64,000 nt of DNA from Streptomyces sp. R44 (GTDB lineage Bacteria > Actinomycetota > Actinomycetes > Streptomycetales > Streptomycetaceae): the NCBI RefSeq assembly GCF_041053105.1, contig NZ_CP163444.1:372001-436000 (forward strand), written 5' to 3'. The notes under the pieces are model-generated. The model ran no database searches. It was given only the letters and a program-made list of their open reading frames with translations, and was not told the origin of the DNA. Position 1 is the first letter of the stretch. Each line of letters starts with the position of its first letter. The translations under genes and the position numbers were made by a program. Positions 7,940 to 16,628 of the stretch are shown here, piece after piece.

Positions 7940-8644
7940 TCACTCGTACGTCTCCTTCCAGCGCTCCCGATGCCGCCGATCGCCCTGCCCCAGACCGTTC
8001 ACCGCGCCGAGCGAGAGCAGCGAGGCCCCGTTGTTCCACAGCCCCAGGTGGTCGCGGTGGACGGCGAGCATGTCGTTCTCCTTGGCGAACCTCTCGGCCG
8101 GCCCGCTGAAGTACGTCGTGGCCACGAAGATCGCCACGTCGACCTTGAAGTGCACCTTCGCTCCGAGCAGGTCACGCACCTCCCGGCTGGGGATCTTGCT
8201 CTTGGGCGTGTATCGCTTGCACTGGATCACCATGCTGCGCCCATCGGGAAGGTTCCCCAGGACGTCGGCGCCGTTGTCGTGAGAGCCGCCGACCCGGCGC
8301 ACGTCGGTGCACCCGTCCCGCCGACACAAGTCCACGATGTAGTCCTCGAACTCCGTTCCTGTCATTGCGTCCACTTCGGCGAGCGTCCGGCGTCCGGCCT
8401 GCACGGCCTCGTCATACCGCCAGCGCCGGTCCGCGCCCCTCACGGACCGGTCGGTACGCCACAGCCACCATCCACCAATGGCCGCACCACCCACCACCAA
8501 CGCCCCAATGAGATAAGGCCAGAGCACGCTCCAGAAGACCACCGCAAAGACGCTCACGCCCCCGGCGATCGCGCCGCCGACCTTGAGTCGCTGCCGTCGG
8601 CGCTTGCGCGCCGCCGATACCCGCCGCTTCCGTGCCGCCGCCAT
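7940..8644 (-). CDS. membrane-anchored Mrr-like restriction endonuclease
   Basis: A 234-residue protein starting at ATG 8644. The first 21 residues are very basic, followed by two membrane helices (about 23-41 and 43-62). The cytoplasmic C-terminal part is an Mrr_cat nuclease domain: GTEFEDYIVDLCRRDGC, then GADVLG with Asp127 and VIQCKRY with Gln141 and Lys143, the PD-(D/E)xK-type catalytic set. Mrr nucleases cleave modified or foreign DNA; tethering to the membrane suggests a role at DNA entry, but that is inference. No methylase partner is visible. Confidence 0.85.
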   Translation of the reverse strand: MAAARKRRVSAARKRRRQRLKVGGAIAGGVSVFAVVFWSVLWPYLIGALVVGGAAIGGWWLWRTDRSVRGADRRWRYDEAVQAGRRTLAEVDAMTGTEFEDYIVDLCRRDGCTDVRRVGGSHDNGADVLGNLPDGRSMVIQCKRYTPKSKIPSREVRDLLGAKVHFKVDVAIFVATTYFSGPAERFAKENDMLAVHRDHLGLWNNGASLLSLGAVNGLGQGDRRHRERWKETYE

Positions 8645-8677
8645 GGCCCTCCCTCTGGTCCAGCACAGAAGGATCAA

Positions 8678-9068
8678 GGGCGGGGGGCTGGCCCGTAAGG
8701 GCGCCGATCAGCCACTGACCGATAAGTGACAGGTCCCGGGCAGGCCCACGGCGCCCACGGCTCACACATGGGTCCACCGCTGGAGGGCCGAGAGCGATGC
8801 CGGCCTGACCGACCGCGGCCGATCCTGTCCACTCCGCAACCAAAGGAGGACCACGGGTGCTTGACTCCGTTCACGGCGAATGGCAGGAGCAGACCGACGA
8901 ACCACTCCTCCGACAACACCTTCAGGACCCCGACAGCCGACGGTCGTCCCGCGTTTCTGCCTGGCCACCCGGCACCCCACCCCGGCAGCAGTTACAGAAC
9001 GGCCCGGAAGAGGACTTCGGCTGGGCCAAGGCGCTCGCGCGCGCGAAGTCACGGCTACGCTCGTCGGC
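8678..9068. other. intergenic region without recognisable gene
   Basis: No frame has coding-like codon bias with family similarity, and no clear ribosome site, hairpin or repeat stands out. It separates the divergent nuclease and kinase genes and probably holds both promoters. Confidence 0.4.
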
Positions 9069-10127
9069 ATGCTGAACCGTGTTCCGTTCAATGCGGCGCT
9101 GCTCTCCACCGTGGGCACCCCCAAGCGGACCGAGCTCCTGGACAGCAGTCCGCGGTCACGGGTGTGGCGGGTGCGGCTGGCCGACCGGCGGCTGGTGATC
9201 GTCAAGCAGATCAGGGACGGCGGGGACACGGGCGCAGACGCGCATGCGCGCTTCGCGCGGGAGGTCGCCGGGCTGCGTCTGGCGGGGCGGGCCTCCGGGC
9301 CCGCGGTGGCCCCCGCGGTGCTCGCCACGGACGCGTCCTCGCGGGTGATGGTCCTCGAGCACGTGGACGACCTCGGCAGGACGGACGACTGGATGCCCGG
9401 GTACGCCGAGTCGCTGGCCCGGCTGCACGCCCTGACGGGGCCCACCGACGCGGGCGCACTACCGGTCTGGTCGGGGCCCACGGCCACCGACGCGGAGTCC
9501 TTCCTCGCCCTGGCCAGGGCGCTCGACGTGCCCGTACCGTCCGCAGTTCCGCAGGAACTCGCCGGTCTCCTGGAGCGGTTGGACCCCACCCCGCATCACG
9601 CGCTCCTGCACGGTGACCCCTGCCCCGGCAATGATCTGCGCACCGCCGACGGCGTCCGCTTCGTCGACTTCGAGCGGGCCTCGCTCGGCAACGGCCTGAT
9701 CGAACTCGCCTACTTCCGCATCGGCTTCCCCACCTGCTGGTGCGCCATGTCGGTCACCGCGGCCCCACTCACGGAGGTCGAGGACATCTACCGGACCACC
9801 TGGCGCGGCCTCACCGGGAAGGACGTGCCGGGTGACCTCGCCGACGCTTGCGCAGGCTGGCTGATCCAGGGCGACGCGCTCGTGGAGCGCGCCCACCGCG
9901 GGACGGTCGACCAGCTCGCCCGGGTGGCCGCCGAGGACTTCGAGTGGGGCTACGTCTCCGCCCGCGAGCGGCTCGTCCACCGCTTGGGCGTGGTCGCCGA
10001 CATGACCCGCGACCACGATCACCTGCACGCCCTCGGCCGCCTCAGCTCCGCCCTCGCCGACCGCCTGCTCGCACGCTGGCCGAAACTGCGTCCGCTGCCC
10101 ACACATGACGCCCGCCCTTGGTTCTAG
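9069..10127 (+). CDS. aminoglycoside-phosphotransferase-family kinase
   Basis: A 352-residue protein with the eukaryotic-like kinase fold of the APH/choline kinase family. It shows an ATP-site lysine (about Lys46 in LVIVKQ), the catalytic loop HGDPCPGND (181-189) and the magnesium-binding DFE (200-202). The family phosphorylates small hydroxylated molecules, such as aminoglycosides, homoserine or sugars; the actual substrate cannot be told. The ATG at 9069 is chosen because the upstream in-frame extension is unlike the family. It is monocistronic and followed by a hairpin. Confidence 0.88.
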   Translation: MLNRVPFNAALLSTVGTPKRTELLDSSPRSRVWRVRLADRRLVIVKQIRDGGDTGADAHARFAREVAGLRLAGRASGPAVAPAVLATDASSRVMVLEHVDDLGRTDDWMPGYAESLARLHALTGPTDAGALPVWSGPTATDAESFLALARALDVPVPSAVPQELAGLLERLDPTPHHALLHGDPCPGNDLRTADGVRFVDFERASLGNGLIELAYFRIGFPTCWCAMSVTAAPLTEVEDIYRTTWRGLTGKDVPGDLADACAGWLIQGDALVERAHRGTVDQLARVAAEDFEWGYVSARERLVHRLGVVADMTRDHDHLHALGRLSSALADRLLARWPKLRPLPTHDARPWF

Positions 10128-10158
10128 GCGGTCCCTCCCCCGTCCCCACGGCCCAAGG

Positions 10159-10209
10159 CCCGCGCGCAGTTGACGTGATTCCTCGCGGGCCGGCGGGTCT
10201 GCGCGCGGG
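10159..10209. terminator. probable bidirectional terminator
   Basis: 11-bp arms CCCGCGCGCAG (10159-10169) and CTGCGCGCGGG (10199-10209), between the convergent kinase and SRPBCC genes. The loop is long (29 bases), so confidence is moderate. Confidence 0.5.
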
Positions 10210-10219
10210 ACGGTCGCAG

Positions 10220-10630
10220 TCAGGCAGTCTCGCCCAGGGCCGAGTCGAGGCGGTCCAGGACGTGCGGCCAGCCCTTGCCCATGCCGTCGTAGGCCTGGCG
10301 ACCCATCGGGGAGTCTAGGTCGAAGCCCGCATGCGTGAGGACGAGGCGGGTACCTTCGCCTGCCGGCTGGAGCGTCCAGGTGATGGTGGTGTCGAGCGTG
10401 CCCTCCGCGAACCGGTAGGCCAGGAGGCGCTGCTCGTCGACCTCGGTCACCTCGCAGGGCTGGCTGCCGAAGTTGCCCATGTCGAGGGTGAAGCGGTGCC
10501 CGACGACGGGCTTGATGTCGCCCGCGGCCCACCAACGGGCGTGGAGGTCGGGATCGGTCAGGGCCTTCCACACCGCCGCCGGCGGGTGGGGCAGGAACTT
10601 CTCACAGGTGATCGTGTTGTTCTCGGTCAT
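10220..10630 (-). CDS. SRPBCC (AHSA1-like) domain protein
   Basis: A 136-residue START-like lipid/hydrophobe-binding fold of the activator-of-Hsp90 homologue 1 type. It shows the hallmark HPPAAVWKALTDPDLHARWW near the start and a beta strand with TTITWTLQPAGEGTRLVLTH. The ATG at 10630 lies inside the end of the ArsR gene (29-bp overlap), so translation is coupled. ArsR-SRPBCC pairs of this kind are widespread in actinobacteria and are thought to respond to small molecules or stress; the ligand is unknown. Confidence 0.9.
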   Translation of the reverse strand: MTENNTITCEKFLPHPPAAVWKALTDPDLHARWWAAGDIKPVVGHRFTLDMGNFGSQPCEVTEVDEQRLLAYRFAEGTLDTTITWTLQPAGEGTRLVLTHAGFDLDSPMGRQAYDGMGKGWPHVLDRLDSALGETA

Positions 10631-10940
10631 CTTTCGTTTCCTCGTCCAGGAGATCGGCCAGCGCGTCCAGGCGCTGCCTCCAGTAGTGCTCGAACGGGTG
10701 CAGCCACTCACTCACCTCAGCCAGCCTCGCCGGTTGCAGGCGGTAGAAGCGGTGCCGGCCGCGGCGCTCCTCGAGCACCAGCCCGGCGGTACGGAGCACC
10801 GCCAGGTGCTCGGAGACCGCGGGCCGCCCGAGCTCGAACATGGCGGCCAGCTCGCCCGTGGAGCGAGGTCCCTCACGCAGATGCTCGAGCAGCCGGCGAC
10901 GCACCGGGTTCGCCAGCACGCTGAACACGTCGGTAGGCAT
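10602..10940 (-). CDS. ArsR-family transcriptional regulator
   Basis: A 112-residue winged-helix repressor starting at ATG 10940. It begins FSVLANPVRRRLLEHLREG, continues through the recognition helix GRPAVSEHLAVLRTAGL and ends with a wing rich in Arg (EERRGRHRFYRL). The cysteine metal sites of arsenic/zinc ArsR sensors are absent, as expected for the SRPBCC-partnered subgroup. It is the first gene of a two-gene operon; a dyad 12 bp upstream of its start is the probable self-operator. Confidence 0.92.
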   Translation of the reverse strand: MPTDVFSVLANPVRRRLLEHLREGPRSTGELAAMFELGRPAVSEHLAVLRTAGLVLEERRGRHRFYRLQPARLAEVSEWLHPFEHYWRQRLDALADLLDEETKDDREQHDHL

Positions 10941-10952
10941 GCCGAAACAATA

Positions 10953-10970
10953 CGTCGGGATTTTCCGACG
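10953..10970. promoter_or_regulatory. probable ArsR operator
   Basis: CGTCGG-GATTTT-CCGACG, a perfect 6-bp dyad with a 6-base spacer, with a further half site TCCGACG shortly upstream in gene orientation (about 10980). Confidence 0.6.
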
Positions 10971-11194
10971 CGTCAACAATCTCCGACGAATCAGCCGGGC
11001 GCCCGGCCACGGCCGTGTCGGCCACTGCCAGCCGGCGGGGATGAATGATCTTTTCGGCCTCGCACGGAGGCACTCGTTAGCGACCACCGGCTCGCCCGCT
11101 GGATCGACCTTGTGGACGTCACGTAATTCACCACCCACACCCCCGCCCTCCCCTCCTCTTCGTTCGACGGAGCAATGGGCTGCCCAAGCGGTGA

Positions 11195-11803
11195 CTACAC
11201 GGCCCCCGACCTGGACCGCCAAATGGCATGCTCCAGTCCACCCCTGTCGTGACCGAGAAGCGCGGCCGCTTCCTCGTACACTGCGCGCAGTCGCTCGTAG
11301 GGGAGATCCGAAACGCCGGCGTCTGCAGCAAAGGCGCGCAGATGTACGTCGACGGCTATCTGCGAACGACCGACAAGGTTCCCGATGTAGTCGACGCTCT
11401 TCGGGCCTACGCCCTTCACCGTACGCAGAGCAGCGCGATTGGCTTGCTGGTCGAGCCACGCGTGGAGGTCGTCGCGGGTGTCGACCCCGTGGGCAACCAG
11501 GAAGTCGGTAATGGCGTGAGCCGTCGCGACCTTCCGGGCGTGGTTGAACTTCATGGCGACGGCAAGGTCCTCTGTGGCGAGCCGGCTCTGGAACCCGCGG
11601 ACTGTTCTCGCGTCCGGCCAGATCGCTTGCAGCGTGAGAAGCCGTGGCCGGAGGGTCGTCTCGTAGTTGCACCGGGGCTGGAAACTGACGTCGCAGATGA
11701 CAGCACCCATGTGGCTCCATCCACCGGGCTGGGGAAACGGGCCATCGCCCAGAAGGTGCTGAATGTGGTGGGCGAGCCGCTGCGCAAGACTGGGCACGGT
11801 CAT
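11195..11803 (-). CDS. HhH-GPD superfamily DNA glycosylase-like protein
   Basis: A 202-residue protein of the endonuclease III/AlkA superfamily. The helix-hairpin-helix is TVKGVGPKSVDYI (about 128-140) with Lys130, and it is followed by the catalytic aspartate region IAVDVHLRAFA (Asp152). It probably acts in base-excision repair; the substrate base is unknown, and no iron-sulfur cluster cysteines follow. The start at ATG 11803 is chosen over a long low-similarity upstream extension. It stands alone next to IS5 debris. Confidence 0.85.
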   Translation of the reverse strand: MTVPSLAQRLAHHIQHLLGDGPFPQPGGWSHMGAVICDVSFQPRCNYETTLRPRLLTLQAIWPDARTVRGFQSRLATEDLAVAMKFNHARKVATAHAITDFLVAHGVDTRDDLHAWLDQQANRAALRTVKGVGPKSVDYIGNLVGRSQIAVDVHLRAFAADAGVSDLPYERLRAVYEEAAALLGHDRGGLEHAIWRSRSGAV

Positions 11804-12019
11804 GGCTTCATGATGACGCCCCCGTCTGACCATCGGGACGCACAGCGCGAAACTGTCGAACGGCCTCTGAGGGGGAACCACGTGAGCGTCGACAGGTCTG
11901 TAGCGACGAGGGATTCGGCCCGCCGACCGCAATGACGTCACACCGCTCGTCCCACTGCTTCGGGCAGTGCCATCCGTTCGGGACCCGCGTGGCCGGCCCT
12001 GCGCCGCCCCGGCGTCGTA

Positions 12020-12290
12020 CTCGGTGGTCGCGGCTAGGACCACGACAAGTACCGCCGCCTCGTCCGCGCGCTCGGTATGCAGCCACTGATCGCGCCACGC
12101 ACCACGCGGCACCCACGACGTCCCCGGACTCCGCACTCAACGCTGGGTTGCCGAGCGTGCCTTCGCCCAGCCGAACCGGTCCTGCCGCCTGCGGAGCCTC
12201 CGGGCGATCCGCGACGACATCCACGAAGCCTTCCTCTCCCTGGGATGCGCGCTCATCTGGTGGCGACGGCCTCACAGCAAGTCCGAGCCC
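12020..12290 (+). pseudogene. IS5-family transposase remnant
   Basis: The frame reads DHDKYRRLVRALGMQPLIA, then RTQRWVAERAFAQPNRSCR and RDDIHEAFLSLGCALIWWRR, the C-terminal part of an IS5-type transposase. The more complete remnant at 25760-26235 has the same motifs (DYDKYRR, WVVERTNAW, RDDIHEAFLKL). An internal stop and the missing N-terminal half make it dead. Confidence 0.8.
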
Positions 12291-12676
12291 CCACTCTCCT
12301 TCAGCAGCCATTCCCTCACCGAAGGGACTTGGGCAAGGAGGTGGCCGACCCGCATGCCTTCTTCGCGCGAGGTCACCCTCTGCAGCGAGATGAAGTCTTC
12401 GGGCAGCACGTCCAGCAGGCTGAGCACGCGGTCTCCCGGACGCAGAGTGATCAACAGTTCGCACCGCAGCTGGCGCGGCACGTCCGGGCGGTGGGACAGG
12501 CTGTGCCACAGGGCCGGCCGCAGGTAGTGGGTTCCATCGGGCGCCGCAGTCGCTCGCACCCACGCTGGGTCCAGACGCTGACTCAGGCCGAGGTCACACG
12601 CCCGATCCTCCAGCCTGAACAGGGAGGCCGAATCGATGACTTTCACCTCGCGAGGCAGCGACTGATCAAAGTGCAT
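12272..12676 (-). CDS. hypothetical protein
   Basis: A 134-residue soluble protein starting at ATG 12676. It is mainly helical and charged, with DQSLPREVKVIDSASLFRLE near the start and QLRCELLITLRPGDRVLSLL in the middle. No signal peptide or known domain is recognised. The C-terminus overlaps the edge of the IS5 remnant by about 20 bp. Divergent from the methyltransferase gene. It might be truncated by the insertion; codon usage looks native. Confidence 0.55.
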   Translation of the reverse strand: MHFDQSLPREVKVIDSASLFRLEDRACDLGLSQRLDPAWVRATAAPDGTHYLRPALWHSLSHRPDVPRQLRCELLITLRPGDRVLSLLDVLPEDFISLQRVTSREEGMRVGHLLAQVPSVREWLLKESGGSDLL

Positions 12677-12763
12677 CGCCCCATGCTGCCCGACAACACG
12701 GTCGCGCCAAGGAGAGCCCCTGCCCCAGGGATCACTTATCGGACCGGCGATAGAGTCCTGCCT

Positions 12764-13393
12764 GTGGCGAACCATCAGGAAGAGACCAGGGCGGCCTACG
12801 ACGGAGTCGTCGAGCTGTACGCATCACTGTTCGCAGACCGGCTGGAGACACAGCCGTTCGCCCGGGCCATGATCGGCACCTTCGCCGAACTGGTGCGCGC
12901 CACGGGCAACCCGCGGGCAGCGGACGTCGGGTGCGGGCCCGGACATCTGACGGCCATGCTGCACGAACTGGGCCTGGACGCCTTCGGACTCGACCTCTCC
13001 CCCGGCATGGTCGACCACGCCCGGCGGGCCCATCCGGCGCTGCGCTTCCAGGAGGCGCGGATGGAGTCCCTGCCGATCGAGGACGGCGCGCTCGGCGGCG
13101 TACTGGCCCACTACTCGATGATCCACACCCCTCCGGAGGAACTGCCGGAGCTGCTCGCCGAGCAGGTACGCGTCCTGGCGCCTGGGGGCCTCCTCCTGGT
13201 CTCCTTCTTCGGGACCGATGGACCGGAGCCGATCCGGTTCGACCACAAGGTGGCACCTGCCTACAGCTGGCCGGCGGACCGCCTCGCCGAACTGCTGGCC
13301 AATGCCGGGCTTGTTCCCTTCGCCCGGCTGCTCCACGATCCGGCCTCCGAACGGGGCTTCCTCGACGCGCACTTGCTGGCCCGCCGTTCGTAG
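12764..13393 (+). CDS. class I SAM-dependent methyltransferase
   Basis: A 209-residue methyltransferase with a complete SAM-binding core: motif I AADVGCGPGHLT (about 46-57), the acidic post-I GLDLSPGMVDHARR, motif II near GGVLAHYSMIH and motif III LAPGGLLLVSFFG. The start is GTG 12764, directly upstream of the conserved AYDGVVELYA. It belongs to the UbiE/type 11 group; the acceptor is unknown. Relative of the gene at 26305. Confidence 0.88.
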   Translation: MANHQEETRAAYDGVVELYASLFADRLETQPFARAMIGTFAELVRATGNPRAADVGCGPGHLTAMLHELGLDAFGLDLSPGMVDHARRAHPALRFQEARMESLPIEDGALGGVLAHYSMIHTPPEELPELLAEQVRVLAPGGLLLVSFFGTDGPEPIRFDHKVAPAYSWPADRLAELLANAGLVPFARLLHDPASERGFLDAHLLARRS

Positions 13394-13784
13394 GTCCTGC
13401 ACCGCGATACCCGGGTGGTCGGCGCACCTCCGAACTGTCTGCGTTTGCTGATCCGACGGGACTTGTCAGACCGTCCCCAGCAGGGCCACGTCACACTTCC
13501 GCATCCGTTGCGACCGGGCGGACGTGCCAATCCGAGCAGAAATCCGCCTGCAGGACCACCTCGTCACGGTGGAGGTGGTCGGCGTCATGAAGGACGACTC
13601 CGCTCCACGACGAAATGGCTGGCACCCGAGTCGACCGAGTCCCTCATCTCGTCCGACCTCGGACGCAGCGGCACCCCATCAACACGCCCCCGGCGCCGTC
13701 GAAAACCCACGGCCCACAGCGCGATGCCCCGGACTTGGCGGGTCCGGGGCGAACAGAGAAAGTCAGGCGTAGCCTCGACTCTCC
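13394..13784. other. region without a supported gene
   Basis: A short plus frame near 13524-13600 (RAEIRLQDHLVTVEVVGVM) has some coding character but no usable full-length gene. It may be a remnant, possibly of a transposon flank. Confidence 0.3.
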
Positions 13785-14078
13785 CTATCGGACGACGACG
13801 TTGTGCGCAGGAATGATCGAGGGCTGGATGTCGGCATGGCCGAGGTCCGCCAGGATCGGGCCGAACGTCTTCGCGTGGGTTTCCAGGGCCTCCGCGCTCT
13901 CCCAGACCTCGGTCACGCGGAACCCGCCGTCTACCGGCCCCGCCGCGTGGGAAATGAGACCTGTATTCGGCAGGTCCGCGAACCGCGTGAAGCCCTGCCC
14001 ATCGGTCACACGATCAATGACTGCGTCGTAGAGCTCCTGTCCGGCGTCAGGGAATTCGAAGGTAACGATGATGGCCAT
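13785..14078 (-). CDS. small dimeric alpha/beta-barrel-like protein
   Basis: A 97-residue protein starting at ATG 14078 behind AGGGGG. Alternating strands and helices (AIIVTFEFPDAGQELYDAV, GFRVTEVWESAEALETHAK, ILADLGH) match the ferredoxin-like dimeric barrel of antibiotic biosynthesis monooxygenase (ABM)-type proteins, common in Streptomyces. These often oxidise or cyclise small aromatics, or simply bind them. No neighbour suggests the substrate. Confidence 0.7.
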   Translation of the reverse strand: MAIIVTFEFPDAGQELYDAVIDRVTDGQGFTRFADLPNTGLISHAAGPVDGGFRVTEVWESAEALETHAKTFGPILADLGHADIQPSIIPAHNVVVR

Positions 14079-14316
14079 TGGGCTGCCCCCTGCCTCTATC
14101 CGCCGCGCGACTGCGGCTGCGCCGGCGATTCTAGCCATCCGTAATCGAATCCATTCACAGAGTGACGATGCGGCGTGAGTGTGAGATCGCGGATTCCGGG
14201 GCGGCCGCGCTGTCGAGCTTGTCGAAACCCCAGGTCACCTCGTCGCCCAGGACCACGGTATGGGCGAGAAGTTCGAGGGGTGACCGGCGTCCTCGGAGGT
14301 CGCCCGCCTGGTTCGA

Positions 14317-15435
14317 TCACAGCCCGGGGATCTCGTTTCGCCGCATGTGCAGTTCGGAGCGCACGAGTTCGAGCAGACGGCCCGTCCAGTTGCGTCCTCG
14401 GCCGGCGTTCTCGCCCCAGAAGTCCGAGTCCATGTCGTCGTAGATCAAGGTGGCGTCGTCCGTCGCCAGCAGGACTTCGGCCAGCTCGGGATGCTGCTCG
14501 TACTTGGCGCGGAGCAGGCTGGTCATGACGGCGGTGCGCGCATGCTCCCAGCCCTCACGGCGAGGTGCACCGGCCGCGAGCTCGCGTGCCGCAGCGGCGG
14601 TGTCCGCTGCCGTGATCTCGGCGCGGACCTCCGGCTGGGCCACCGACAGGGCCCAGTAGGCGTGGGTGACGGAGGGGTAGTCCATCTCCCCGACGGTGAG
14701 GGGTGCGGGGTAGTCGTTGCGCAGTCCGAGGTGGCCGGGGTCGGGCAGCGGCTCCCTCGGATACGAGTGGTAGAGCTGGATCGCCGGGGCGTGCGGGGCT
14801 GCCGGTCCGTCTGCCGGGACCTGCGCGTCTCGCTTCGCACTCCAGCTGGCACGCTCCTCGAAGTACGCAAGGGCCCGGTCGTGGGCCTCCTGTGAGACCG
14901 GCGGATCACTCGGCACGTACGTCCGGCCTCCGGGCCCTGCCACGAGTACACGCAGCGGCCAGTCCTTGTTGTCCATGTCTCCCAGCGCGTAGTGGCGTTG
15001 GGAGACCGGGATGGCCAGGAACGCGGCGTGGGCCACGGCCCGGTTCTCCTCCGTCCGATCGGCGAGGAAGGCGTCGACAGCGGCCAGGCAGCGTCCGGTC
15101 GAGTCGGGCCTCCCGTTCAACTGGTCGATGCTGTCGCGGACTTCGGCGACCACCAGCTCGGGGGTGAGCCAACTCCGCGGCTCGCTGAACTTCCAGCTCG
15201 CCATCTCGTACGCCGATGCCTGGGCACCGTCCGGGAGGGTCGTGGCCACCCAGCCGGTCCGGAGCTTCTCCTCGAACTCCTCGATGGTGACCAGGCCCCA
15301 ACAGTCGATGAGCCCGTCGGCGTAGATGAACAGGTCGGTGAGGAAGTAGTTGCCGTTGCGGATGAACGCGTGCCGCCAGGTTCCGGGTATGCGGACGCCG
15401 TCCGCGATGCGATAGGTGATCCGTCTGCCGATCAT
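14317..15435 (-). CDS. NADAR-domain protein with an N-terminal extension
   Basis: A 372-residue two-part protein. The N-terminal ~100 residues (RITYRIADGVRIPGTWRHAF, LFIYADGLIDCWGLVTIEEF) form a separate beta-rich domain. The C-terminal ~150 residues read as a NADAR domain: YPAPLTVGEMDYPSVTHAYW in the place of the family's substrate-edge segment and LLATDDATLIYDDMDSDFWG followed by GRNWTGRLLELVRSEL. NADAR proteins remove ADP-ribose-type or riboflavin-precursor N-glycosides, and some act in phage defence linked to NAD metabolism. The function here is inferred from the domain only. Confidence 0.75.
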   Translation of the reverse strand: MIGRRITYRIADGVRIPGTWRHAFIRNGNYFLTDLFIYADGLIDCWGLVTIEEFEEKLRTGWVATTLPDGAQASAYEMASWKFSEPRSWLTPELVVAEVRDSIDQLNGRPDSTGRCLAAVDAFLADRTEENRAVAHAAFLAIPVSQRHYALGDMDNKDWPLRVLVAGPGGRTYVPSDPPVSQEAHDRALAYFEERASWSAKRDAQVPADGPAAPHAPAIQLYHSYPREPLPDPGHLGLRNDYPAPLTVGEMDYPSVTHAYWALSVAQPEVRAEITAADTAAAARELAAGAPRREGWEHARTAVMTSLLRAKYEQHPELAEVLLATDDATLIYDDMDSDFWGENAGRGRNWTGRLLELVRSELHMRRNEIPGL

Positions 15436-15449
15436 CCCGTGATGATGTC

Positions 15450-15719
15450 TCAGACCGCGCCGATCGGACCCTCATTTTCGACGAGGGCCAGGTTGCCCCA
15501 GGGGTGCGGAGTAGGCGTTGTCGCCGACCCTGGCCGGGGTCGGTCGTGCGCGTCGGCGGTGATCAGCTTGCGCGGGTGGTGGTCGGCGATCCGCTCCGTG
15601 CCGTGGAAGTCGTTCCGGTTCAGGGTGAGCGGAAGCAGGTCGGCGAGGTCGTACGCGGCGGGGTTGTAGTTCAAGGTGGCGTCGACAGTCCTGCCGTCGA
15701 GGGTGACCCGGATGTCCAC
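15450..15719 (-). pseudogene. cyclophilin-like protein, C-terminus lost
   Basis: The start (MDIRVTLDGRTVDATLNYNP) and the core (FADLLPLTL type, NDFHGTERIADHHPRKL) match the small cyclophilin-like fold of actinobacteria. In that family a YYAPWGNLALFY-like strand and ~25 more residues should follow. Here NAYSAP lies in a neighbouring frame and PHPWGNLALV in the main frame, after which the protein stops. Paired indels and loss of the tail make it probably inactive. Its stop lies 14 bp from the NADAR gene start. Confidence 0.6.
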
Positions 15720-15809
15720 GGGGGCACTCCGGCCCCGGCGGGTGACCGAAGGGGGCCCCGGAGGCAGCGCACCCCGCCGCCCGACATGCGGCAGCAGGGT
15801 GGTGGCAGG

Positions 15810-16400
15810 TCAGGGCTTGAGGAGGTGCGGAACGCCGACGAAGCCGACGTTCGCGCCGGGCCGGGCCGCGTGCAGCGCCTGCCCCATCGCCTCGGCGGTG
15901 CCGACGCACTCCAGCACCGCGTCGGCGCCGATCCCGCCGGTCGGCTCCTTGATCCGGGCGACGCCCTCCTCACCGCGCTCGGCGACGAAGGCGGTCGCGC
16001 CGAACTCTCGCGCCGGCTTCTGCCGGGACTCGTGGCGGGACATGGCGGTGATCCGTTCCGCGCCCCTCTCCATTGCCGCGATCAGCGCACACGGGCGCAC
16101 CGCCCCGTCGCCGACCACCACGGCGGTCGAGCCGGGGGTCACCTCGGCGGCGTCGGCGGCCCACCAGCCGGTTCCCATCACGTCGGATACGGCCAGCAGA
16201 CCGGGCCAGAGCTCCTCTTCCGGCACCTCGTCAGTGGCGACCAGAGTGCCCTGGGCGTCGGGGATGCGTACGTACTCCGCCTGGCACGTACTCATGAACA
16301 CGCGGTGCAGGCAGTTCGACTGGAAGCCGTTGGTGCAGTTCGGGCACGTGTTGTCCGAGGTCGCGCACGAGCGGACGACGAACTGCCCGGGGCCTCGGGC
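15810..16400 (-). pseudogene. fragment of a zinc-type alcohol dehydrogenase
   Basis: Middle part of an MDR dehydrogenase. It has structural-zinc cysteines CATSDNTCPNCTNGFQSNC, then a Rossmann region with STAVVVGDGAVRPCALI and GADAVLECVG, and it stops at FVGVPHLLKP where the family normally has ~70 more residues. The N-terminal ~80 residues with the catalytic zinc Cys/GHE are missing. Both ends are therefore gone, although the interior is uninterrupted. Confidence 0.75.
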
Positions 16401-16628
16401 CGCCCGCCCGAAAACAGGAGGACGCCCCGCGCCCCGCCGCGCTACGGTCCCGGTGTGGCCGTCGTAGCGATCTCTCGCCGATTTACCGGCCCCCTGGCCC
16501 CCGAAGGGCGCCGCAGGGGTCGGACTTCGCCACGTCTCCAGAGCTGAGTCGGACGACCCCGTCGAGCGGCCGAGCCCAGGGGCTGGGGGGTGTGAAGCCC
16601 CGTCTCTGCTCTTGGCCAGGAGGCCGAC

